DNA of 7,587 nt, taken from Flavobacteriales bacterium CG18_big_fil_WC_8_21_14_2_50_32_9 (lineage in GTDB: Bacteria > Bacteroidota > Bacteroidia > Flavobacteriales_E > Vicingaceae). The stretch covers positions 6,316 to 13,902 of the forward strand of contig PCUH01000079.1 of assembly GCA_002770955.1 (NCBI GenBank). The letters are read 5' to 3'. The number at the start of each line of letters is the position of its first letter. Position 1 is the stretch's first letter. The position numbers were made by a program, and so were the translations under genes. Positions 1-6,386 of the stretch are shown piece by piece. A model generated the notes under the pieces. That model ran no database searches. It was not told where the DNA came from and was given only the letters and a program-made list of their open reading frames with translations.

Positions 1-26
1 CCCGCTGAATCCAGCGGGCTTTTTTT
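1..26 (+). terminator. Rho-independent terminator hairpin
   Basis: Positions 1-7 (CCCGCTG) pair perfectly with 12-18 (CAGCGGG) around the four-base loop AATC, and a run of seven T follows at 20-26. The stem is far richer in G+C than the surrounding DNA. It most likely ends transcription of a gene lying just left of the window on the + strand. The stem may extend one more pair, because C19 could pair with a base before position 1. An attenuator role in front of trpE cannot be excluded, because the sequence upstream is not visible. Confidence 0.82.
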
Positions 27-28
27 AT

Positions 29-54
29 GTCATTCTGGGCAAAGCGAAGAATCT
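29..54. repeat. Imperfect-hairpin intergenic repeat-like element
   Basis: The element begins GTCATTCTGGGC and ends AAAGCGAAGAATCT. ATTCT (32-36) pairs with AGAAT (48-52), a two-base mismatch follows on each side, then GC (39-40) pairs with GC (44-45) around an AAA loop. From memory it resembles a short motif, roughly TCATTCTGAGC joined to GAAGCGAAGAATC, scattered between genes in Bacteroidota and other phyla. There is only one full copy here, so calling it a repeat rests on that recollection and not on this window. Confidence 0.45.
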
Positions 55-79
55 AAATCACGAAAACATAACAACAAAA

Positions 80-1468
80 ATGAACATACAATTTAAAACC
101 AATTACATAAAAACACTCAGCGATACACATACGCCTGTTGAGTTGTATCTTAAAATAAGAGATAAATTTCCGCACAGTTTTTTGCTCGAAAGCTCCGATT
201 ATAAAAGCAAAGAAAACAGCTATTCGTATCTGTGTTTGCAGTCTATAGCATCGTTTGTAGTAAATCGTGATGAAACCGAAATAACATTACCCAATCATCA
301 TCAAAAACTAAAAACCGCTAACATTTCTATTCCTGATGAATTGTATGCTTTTAGCAAACGCTTTAAAGCGGATGATTTACCCTTCGATTTTGTGAGTAAC
401 GGTTTGTTTGGTTACACTTCTTACGATGCCATTCCTTTGTTTGAAGATATTTCATTTTCCAATCAAGATTTTACACTTCCGCTTATTCAGTACCATGTGT
501 TTAAATACCTTATTGTGTTTAACCACTTTAACAATGAGTTGTATATCATTGAACATCTTTTAGATGGCGAAACATCAACCATAGAAGAGCTAAACGACAT
601 TGTGCAACGCAGAGCTGTGAATCAATTTAGGTTTTATCAAACCGAAAAAGAAACCTCCAATTTTACAGACGAAGCATTTTTAAAAGGAATAAAAAAAGGC
701 ATTCAACATTGTTATTTGGGTGATGTATTTCAAGTGGTGTTATCACGAAAATTTAAAACGGGTTTTAAAGGCGATGAGTTTAACGTATATCGTGCGTTGC
801 GGTCTATCAACCCTTCGCCTTATTTGTTTTATTTCGATTACGGAAACTTCAAAATTTTTGGTTCATCGCCCGAGGCGCAACTGACCATTGCTCAACAAAA
901 AGCAATCATAAATCCTATTGCAGGAACATTTAAGCGCACCGGAAATGTAAAAGACGATGAGCAATTAGCCATTCAACTCAGCAACGACCCGAAAGAAAAT
1001 GCAGAACACATTATGTTGGTTGATTTAGCCCGTAATGATTTAAGCAGAAATAGTAAAAGTGTAAACGTACAGAGTTTTAAGCAAGTAGAATATTATTCGC
1101 ATGTCATTCATTTGGTATCTAAAGTGAGTGCAGTTTTAGAAGAAGATTACAATCCTGTAAAAATTTTGGGAGATACCTATCCTGCTGGCACATTGTCGGG
1201 TGCACCAAAGCACAGAGCCATGCAGATTATTGACGAAAACGAACCCAACAGCAGAGGACATTATGGTGGTGCTGTAGGTTATATGGGTTTTAGTGGAGAG
1301 TTTAATCACGCCATTTTTATTCGTTCGTTTTTAAGTTCTCAGAATGAATTGCATTACCAAGCGGGTTGTGGCATTGTTGCCAAATCGAACCCTGAAAGTG
1401 AATTGAATGAAGTAAATAATAAATTATCGGCTCTTAGAAAAGCCATTGAATTAGCAAAAACAATTTAA
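80..1468 (+). CDS. trpE: Anthranilate synthase component I
   Basis: This is the large subunit that, with TrpG, converts chorismate and glutamine-derived ammonia to anthranilate, the first committed step to tryptophan. The N-terminal domain carries LLESS at residues 35-39, matching the LLLES tryptophan-binding motif of enteric TrpE (its Ser40 corresponds to S38), so feedback inhibition is expected. The chorismate-binding domain spans about 198-455, with GDVFQVVLSR (214-223), SPEAQL (263-268), NPIAGT (278-283), ENAEHIMLVDLARND (306-320), the catalytic-type histidine H344, AGTLSGAPK (369-377), YGGAVGY (395-401) and QAGCGIVA (427-434), where Cys430 replaces the commoner Ala. At 462 residues it is shorter than the roughly 520 of E. 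coli but complete. The start follows an A-rich stretch without a Shine-Dalgarno sequence. PabB is the alternative, but LLESS and the operon argue for TrpE. Confidence 0.97.
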   Translation: MNIQFKTNYIKTLSDTHTPVELYLKIRDKFPHSFLLESSDYKSKENSYSYLCLQSIASFVVNRDETEITLPNHHQKLKTANISIPDELYAFSKRFKADDLPFDFVSNGLFGYTSYDAIPLFEDISFSNQDFTLPLIQYHVFKYLIVFNHFNNELYIIEHLLDGETSTIEELNDIVQRRAVNQFRFYQTEKETSNFTDEAFLKGIKKGIQHCYLGDVFQVVLSRKFKTGFKGDEFNVYRALRSINPSPYLFYFDYGNFKIFGSSPEAQLTIAQQKAIINPIAGTFKRTGNVKDDEQLAIQLSNDPKENAEHIMLVDLARNDLSRNSKSVNVQSFKQVEYYSHVIHLVSKVSAVLEEDYNPVKILGDTYPAGTLSGAPKHRAMQIIDENEPNSRGHYGGAVGYMGFSGEFNHAIFIRSFLSSQNELHYQAGCGIVAKSNPESELNEVNNKLSALRKAIELAKTI

Positions 1469-1471
1469 TAG

Positions 1472-2038
1472 ATGAAGATATTAGTAATAGACAACTACGA
1501 TTCGTTTGTATTCAACTTGGTGCATATTCTTTACAACTTAGGTGTAGAGAACATCTCCGTTGTTAAAAACGATAAAATTTCATTAGATGAAATTCAAGCG
1601 TATGATAAAATTCTACTTTCTCCCGGACCAGGAATACCAAAAGATGCAGGGTCAATGTCCGAAATTATTAAACACTTTGCCCCTTCAAAAAGCATATTGG
1701 GTGTGTGTTTGGGACATCAGTCCATAGCAGAAAGTTTTGGTGCAACACTTAAAAATTTAGAAGAGCCATTACACGGTGTAGCTTCATCGGTAACAATCAT
1801 TCAAGAGAATTATCTGTTTGAAAATTGCCCCAAACAATTCAATATTGGGCATTATCATTCGTGGGTAGTGAAAGAAAATACATTAGGTAACAACCTTGAA
1901 GTGTTGGCAAAAGATGAAAAAGGAAACATCATGTCTATAGGGCATAAAACCTATGACGTAAGAGGTGTGCAGTTTCATCCAGAATCGGTTTTAACCGAAA
2001 ATGGAATACAAATTATCACAAATTGGATTAAACATTAA
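1472..2038 (+). CDS. trpG: Anthranilate synthase component II, glutamine amidotransferase
   Basis: This class I glutamine amidotransferase releases ammonia from glutamine and passes it to TrpE. The catalytic triad is visible: nucleophile C79 in GVCLGHQ (77-83), and H169 and E171 in GVQFHPES (165-172). SPGPG (50-54) is the oxyanion-region glycine motif, and HYHSW (127-131) is typical of TrpG/PabA. The length of 188 residues is normal. The gene starts right after two stop codons in the trpE frame, TAA (1466-1468) and TAG (1469-1471), and reads in that same frame, so expression is probably coupled to trpE. The protein could also serve p-aminobenzoate synthesis if the genome has no separate pabA, since one subunit serves both partners in some bacteria. 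That is inference. Confidence 0.97.
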   Translation: MKILVIDNYDSFVFNLVHILYNLGVENISVVKNDKISLDEIQAYDKILLSPGPGIPKDAGSMSEIIKHFAPSKSILGVCLGHQSIAESFGATLKNLEEPLHGVASSVTIIQENYLFENCPKQFNIGHYHSWVVKENTLGNNLEVLAKDEKGNIMSIGHKTYDVRGVQFHPESVLTENGIQIITNWIKH

Positions 2039-2043
2039 ATAAG

Positions 2044-3033
2044 ATGAAGGAAATTTTAGAACATTTATATCAACACAAAACTCTATCGAAAGCAGAAGCA
2101 AAAACGATATTGATTGATATTGCTTCGGGCAAATACAACCACTATCAAATTGCCTCATTCCTTACAGCTTTTATTATGCGGAACATTACGCTTGATGAAT
2201 TGAAGGGTTTTAGAGAGGCTTTGTTAGAACTGTGCCACCATGTAAATCTTTCCGAATACAACGCTATGGATGTGTGCGGAACAGGTGGCGATGGGAAAAA
2301 CACATTTAATATTTCTACACTGTCATCGTTTGTTGTAGCTGGTGCAAATATTCCTGTGGCAAAACATGGTAACTATGGCGTTTCATCAGTATCGGGTTCT
2401 TCCAATGTTTTAGAACAATTGGGCATTCGTTTTCAAACCGAAGAAAGCAAATTGAAACAGCAATTAGACAAAGCCAATATTTGCTTTTTGCATGCCCCAC
2501 AATTTCATCCTGCCATGAAATTCGTAGCTCCTGTACGCAAAGAATTGGGTGTAAAAACATTCTTCAACATGTTAGGACCACTAGTAAATCCTGCTCAACC
2601 AAAGGTGCAATTGGTAGGCGTGTTTAGTTTAGAATTGGCTCGGATGTATCAGTATTTATTTCAAGAAGAACAGATGCAATACACTATCATTCATGCCTTA
2701 GATGGTTTTGATGAAGTATCCTTAACCGATGAATGCAAACTCATTTCTGATAATGAAGAGTGCATCATCAAACCAAATTATTTTGAGTTTGATGCGGTTT
2801 CTCTTTCTGAAATTCATGGTGGAGATACGGTAGAAGCAGCAGCAGAAATTTTTATGACTATCCTAAAAGGAGAAGGCACAAAAGCCCAAAACGAAGTAGT
2901 GATAGCCAATGCTGCATTAGCCATTCAAACGCATCAAAAAACAGAAATTACAGAAGCCATTGAAAGAGCGAAAGACTCGCTTTTTGGTTTAAAAGCATTA
3001 CAATCATTCAACGCATTAAAACAATTATCATGA
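2044..3033 (+). CDS. trpD: Anthranilate phosphoribosyltransferase
   Basis: The enzyme joins anthranilate to phosphoribosyl pyrophosphate, giving N-(5-phosphoribosyl)anthranilate. It has a small helical N-terminal domain (about 1-65) and the glycosyltransferase family 3 catalytic domain. GTGGD (79-83), followed by KNTFNIST, forms the PRPP-binding loop, KHGN (107-110) and the GSSN segment (118-121) follow, R165 sits in the anthranilate-site stretch APVRKELG (162-169), and GFDE (221-224) supplies the acidic pair for magnesium. Its 329 residues match the family. It is a stand-alone protein and not fused to TrpG as in E. coli. The gap after trpG is 5 nt, and its last bases overlap trpC in an ATGA junction. 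Confidence 0.97.
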   Translation: MKEILEHLYQHKTLSKAEAKTILIDIASGKYNHYQIASFLTAFIMRNITLDELKGFREALLELCHHVNLSEYNAMDVCGTGGDGKNTFNISTLSSFVVAGANIPVAKHGNYGVSSVSGSSNVLEQLGIRFQTEESKLKQQLDKANICFLHAPQFHPAMKFVAPVRKELGVKTFFNMLGPLVNPAQPKVQLVGVFSLELARMYQYLFQEEQMQYTIIHALDGFDEVSLTDECKLISDNEECIIKPNYFEFDAVSLSEIHGGDTVEAAAEIFMTILKGEGTKAQNEVVIANAALAIQTHQKTEITEAIERAKDSLFGLKALQSFNALKQLS

Positions 3034-3824
3034 CTATTTTAGAACAAATAAAGCAACATAAACTTTTGGAAGTAGCTACTAAAAAAGAGCTATACCCTAC
3101 AAAACTGTTAGAGCAAACACCCTACTTTTCATCATCGTGTGTATCGATGAAAAAATACATTTCCGACACATCAAGAAGTGGCATTATAGCAGAGTTTAAG
3201 CGTAAATCGCCATCCAAAGGCGATATAAATAAATACGCCAACGCACAAGAAGTTACGCTGGGCTATATGCAGTCGGGAGCTTCGGCATTGTCTGTAATTA
3301 CTGACGAACATTTTTTTGGTGCAAAAAAAGACGATTTGCAAACCGCTCGAAAATTTAACTATTGCCCCATTCTACGCAAGGATTTTATTGTTGATGAATA
3401 CCAAATTGTAGAAGCCAAATCGATGGGTGCCGATGTGGTGCTGTTGATTGCGAAAATGCTTTCGCCTAAAGAAATTACACAGTTTTCACTTTTTGCGAAA
3501 AGCTTAGGATTAGAAGTGTTTTTAGAATTTCACAACAAAGAAGAAATCAAGCAAAACGAACATGCAGTAATAGATTTGGCGGGTATCAACAACCGCAATT
3601 TAAACTCTTTTGAAGTGGACATTGAAAACAGCATTCGCTTAGCAAATTTGCTCCCAAAAGAGGTGCTGAAAATCGCAGAAAGTGGCATTGACTCGCTTCA
3701 AACAATGCAAAAACTCAAACAAAATGGCTTCAATGGATTTTTAATTGGCGAATACTTTATGCGCCATAGCAATCCAGCTGAAAAATGTAAAGAATTGATA
3801 AAACAACTTCACGATGGAAATTAA
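3030..3824 (+). CDS. trpC: Indole-3-glycerol phosphate synthase
   Basis: The enzyme closes and decarboxylates 1-(2-carboxyphenylamino)-1-deoxyribulose 5-phosphate to indole-3-glycerol phosphate. It is a single (beta/alpha)8 barrel of 264 residues. Expected active-site residues are present: E55 and K57 in IAEFKRKSPSKG (53-64), K117 in LRKDFIVDEYQI (115-126), E166 in LEVFLEFH (161-168), N187 in GINNRNL (185-191) and S218 in IAESGI (215-220). They correspond to E51, K53, K110, E159, N180 and S211 of the Sulfolobus enzyme as I recall its numbering. The N-terminal MTILEQIKQHKLLEVA segment is the usual start of this family, which supports the ATG that overlaps the trpD stop by 4 nt. TrpC is separate from TrpF, unlike the fused enteric protein. 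Confidence 0.97.
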   Translation: MTILEQIKQHKLLEVATKKELYPTKLLEQTPYFSSSCVSMKKYISDTSRSGIIAEFKRKSPSKGDINKYANAQEVTLGYMQSGASALSVITDEHFFGAKKDDLQTARKFNYCPILRKDFIVDEYQIVEAKSMGADVVLLIAKMLSPKEITQFSLFAKSLGLEVFLEFHNKEEIKQNEHAVIDLAGINNRNLNSFEVDIENSIRLANLLPKEVLKIAESGIDSLQTMQKLKQNGFNGFLIGEYFMRHSNPAEKCKELIKQLHDGN

Positions 3825-4458
3825 AATTTGCGGTTTAAAAATTCCTTCTAATATCAATGAAATAGCCACGCTAAATATTGATATGATGGGCTTTATTTTT
3901 TACGAAAAATCACCACGTTTTGTAGGAGAACATTTTGATAAAACATACTTGCAATCATTACCAAAATCCATTCGTAAAGTGGGTGTTTTTGTAGATGAAG
4001 ACGAACCAAGTGTATGGCAAAAAATACAAGATTACGGGTTAGATCTTGTGCAATTGCATGGCAACGAATCGGTAGCGTATTGTGAAAAATTAAAAGCAAA
4101 TAACATCGGCATTATCAAGGCATTTCAAGTGGATGATGCTTTTGATTTTTCACAGTTAGCACCCTATCAAAAGCTTTGCGATTATTTTCTATTCGATACC
4201 AAAGGCAAAGAAAAAGGTGGGAATGGCATTTCGTTTAATTGGCATACACTTAATAATTACCAACTCGATACTCCTTTTTTGTTAAGTGGTGGCATAGGTG
4301 TAGAAAATATGGAGGAAGCACTTTCCATTACACATCCACAACTTGTTGGGTTCGATATCAACAGTAAAATTGAATTAGAACCCGCATTGAAATCATTTGA
4401 ATTAGCAGACATTTTAACAACTAAAATAAAGAATTATGAATCATATAAAACCAGATAA
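3814..4458 (+). CDS. trpF: Phosphoribosylanthranilate isomerase
   Basis: TrpF catalyses the Amadori rearrangement of N-(5-phosphoribosyl)anthranilate, the step between TrpD and TrpC. The 214-residue (beta/alpha)8 barrel has the general base C6 in KICGLK (4-9), GFIFYEKSPR (26-35), LVQLHGNE (78-85), the general acid D128 in LFDTKGKEKGGNG (126-138), and phosphate-binding SGGIG (158-162). GFDINSKIE (179-187) takes the place of the VDVSSGVE stretch seen in many other phyla; I associate the DINS form with Bacteroidota. The ATG lies inside the end of trpC (11-nt overlap, different frame), and KICGLK directly after the start shows the start is right. The last seven codons lie inside trpB. Confidence 0.96.
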   Translation: MEIKICGLKIPSNINEIATLNIDMMGFIFYEKSPRFVGEHFDKTYLQSLPKSIRKVGVFVDEDEPSVWQKIQDYGLDLVQLHGNESVAYCEKLKANNIGIIKAFQVDDAFDFSQLAPYQKLCDYFLFDTKGKEKGGNGISFNWHTLNNYQLDTPFLLSGGIGVENMEEALSITHPQLVGFDINSKIELEPALKSFELADILTTKIKNYESYKTR

Positions 4459-5614
4459 ATACGGCTATTACGGAGAGTTTGGCGGGGCATTCGTTCCGGA
4501 AATGCTTTACCCCAACGTAAAAGAATTGCAAGAGCATTACGAGCAAATCATTCAATCCGATTCTTTTCAAAAAGAGTTTAAAAGTTTACTGAGCGATTAC
4601 GTAGGCAGACCAACACCCTTGTTTTTTTCTAAAAATTTATCGGCACAATTTGGTGCGCAGATTTATTTGAAAAGAGAAGATTTAAACCACACAGGTGCAC
4701 ACAAAATTAACAATGCCATTGGGCAAGTGTTACTGGCTAAGCGGTTGAACAAAAAACGCATTATTGCCGAAACAGGAGCAGGACAACACGGTGTGGCAAC
4801 TGCAACGGTTTGTGCATTAATGAATATGGATTGTACCATTTTCATGGGCGAAATTGACATTGAACGCCAAAAACCAAATGTAGAACGCATGCGTATTTTA
4901 GGAGCAAAAGTAGTAGCAGCCACTAGCGGAAGTAAAACGCTAAAAGACGCTACCAACGAAGCCATCCGTGAATGGATAAACAATCCAGTGGACACGCATT
5001 ACATCATTGGTTCTGTGGTGGGTCCGCATCCTTATCCCGACTTGGTGGCACAATTTCAATCTGTGATTAGCGAAGAAATAAAAGTACAACTGAAAGAAAA
5101 AACAGGCGATGAACATCCTGATTATATCATTGCGTGTATGGGTGGAGGCAGCAATGCCATTGGTGCATTTTATCATTTTATTGATAACGGGAAAACAAAA
5201 CTAATTGCTGTTGAAGCAGGTGGTGAAGGCGTAAATTCCGGAAAAACAGCAGCCACCATTGCCTTAGGAAAAAAAGGAATAATTCATGGAAGTAAAACCT
5301 ATTTGATACAAACCGATGATGGACAAATTATAGAACCACATTCCATTTCAGCAGGATTAGATTACCCAGGTATTGGTCCTATACATGCATATTTACACGA
5401 TAGCGGCAAAGCAGAAGTGGTAAATGTAACCGACCAAGAAGCGTTGGATGCTGGCTTTCATTTATCAAAAATAGATGGTATTATTCCTGCCTTAGAAAGT
5501 GCACATGCGTTGGCATATTTGCATAAAATGACGCTAAAACCAAGCGATGTAGTAGTCATTAATCTATCAGGCAGAGGCGATAAAGATATGTTAACCTATC
5601 AAAAATTTATGTAA
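4436..5614 (+). CDS. trpB: Tryptophan synthase beta subunit
   Basis: This PLP enzyme condenses indole, channelled from TrpA, with L-serine to form tryptophan. The PLP lysine is K90 in HTGAHKIN (85-92). E112 in AETGAGQHG (111-119) matches the catalytic glutamate, GGGSNA (236-241) binds the cofactor phosphate, D308 lies in GLDYPGIGP (307-315), and S378 in NLSGRGDKD (376-384) faces the pyridine nitrogen. The 392 residues and the KREDLNHTGAHK signature are typical of TrpB1, the form that works with TrpA. The start is fixed because the conserved PDKYGYYGEFGG segment begins at residue 6 and the next Met lies beyond it. The gene therefore truly overlaps trpF by 23 nt. Confidence 0.97.
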   Translation: MNHIKPDKYGYYGEFGGAFVPEMLYPNVKELQEHYEQIIQSDSFQKEFKSLLSDYVGRPTPLFFSKNLSAQFGAQIYLKREDLNHTGAHKINNAIGQVLLAKRLNKKRIIAETGAGQHGVATATVCALMNMDCTIFMGEIDIERQKPNVERMRILGAKVVAATSGSKTLKDATNEAIREWINNPVDTHYIIGSVVGPHPYPDLVAQFQSVISEEIKVQLKEKTGDEHPDYIIACMGGGSNAIGAFYHFIDNGKTKLIAVEAGGEGVNSGKTAATIALGKKGIIHGSKTYLIQTDDGQIIEPHSISAGLDYPGIGPIHAYLHDSGKAEVVNVTDQEALDAGFHLSKIDGIIPALESAHALAYLHKMTLKPSDVVVINLSGRGDKDMLTYQKFM

Positions 5615-5615
5615 G

Positions 5616-6386
5616 ATGAACAGAATAGACACACGCTTTCAACAGAAGAAAAACAATCTGCTTTCCATTTATTTTACGGCAGGTTTTCCACATTTAAACG
5701 ATACGTTAGGCATCATCAAACAATTAGATGAAGCTGGTGTAGATATGATAGAAATTGGTTTTCCATTTTCCGACCCACTAGCTGATGGTCCAGTAATACA
5801 GCAAAGCAGCGGAAAAGCTATTGCTAATGGTATCACCTTGAAATTATTATTTGAACAACTCAAAGATGTTCGTCAGCATACGCAGATACCTTTAATTTTA
5901 ATGGGTTATATGAATCCTGTGTTGCAGTTTGGCGAAAAAGAATTTTTTAGAAAATGCAAAGAAATTGATATTGATGGCGTGATTTTACCCGACATGCCTT
6001 TAGTTTATTTCGAAAGCAAATTGAAAACGATGGTTGAGGAAAATAACATCGCTAATATTTTGCTCATCACACCCGAAACTGGCACAGAACGCATTCATCA
6101 GATTGATAACTTATCCAAAGGGTTTGTGTATATGGTATCATCCAACAGCATTACAGGAGGCAACAAAACAATGGATGTGCAAACCGATTATTTCAACAAA
6201 ATAAAAGACATGAATTTGAAGAATCCAACCCTAATTGGTTTTGGGATTAAAAACAAAGAAACATACGAAAATGCTTGTAAATACAGCAACGGAGCAATTA
6301 TTGGCACTGCATTTATAGAGCATTTAAAACAACATGGAACAAAAAAAGAAAGTATTCAAACATTTATTAAAAATATACGCAAATGA
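5616..6386 (+). CDS. trpA: Tryptophan synthase alpha subunit
   Basis: TrpA cleaves indole-3-glycerol phosphate to indole and glyceraldehyde 3-phosphate and hands indole to TrpB in the alpha2-beta2 complex. The (beta/alpha)8 barrel of 256 residues carries E46 and D57 in MIEIGFPFSDPLADGPVIQ (44-62), equivalent to E49 and D60 of the enteric enzyme. MGYMNP (96-101), ILPDMPL (123-129), VYMVSSNSITGG (171-182, with Y172 and the mobile loop) and GFGI (208-211, phosphate site) follow in the usual order. It starts one base after the trpB stop, fitting the equal synthesis needed for the complex. Its TGA stop overlaps the next start in ATGA. Confidence 0.97.
   Translation: MNRIDTRFQQKKNNLLSIYFTAGFPHLNDTLGIIKQLDEAGVDMIEIGFPFSDPLADGPVIQQSSGKAIANGITLKLLFEQLKDVRQHTQIPLILMGYMNPVLQFGEKEFFRKCKEIDIDGVILPDMPLVYFESKLKTMVEENNIANILLITPETGTERIHQIDNLSKGFVYMVSSNSITGGNKTMDVQTDYFNKIKDMNLKNPTLIGFGIKNKETYENACKYSNGAIIGTAFIEHLKQHGTKKESIQTFIKNIRK

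Noticed and set aside
1472..2038. PabA of folate synthesis instead of TrpG
   Set aside because: The protein family cannot separate the two well, but its place directly after trpE in a full trp operon makes the tryptophan role primary. A shared role remains possible.
4430..4460. Possible frameshift or misassembly at the trpF-trpB overlap
   Set aside because: Both proteins have normal lengths and conserved ends, so the overlap needs no error to explain it.
4663..4995. Open frame on the minus strand of 110 codons inside trpB
   Set aside because: It lies entirely antisense to the conserved TrpB core, shows no recognisable domain, and is explained by codon bias of the true gene. The same holds for the shorter minus-strand frames across trpD, trpF, trpB, trpA and the DAHP synthase.
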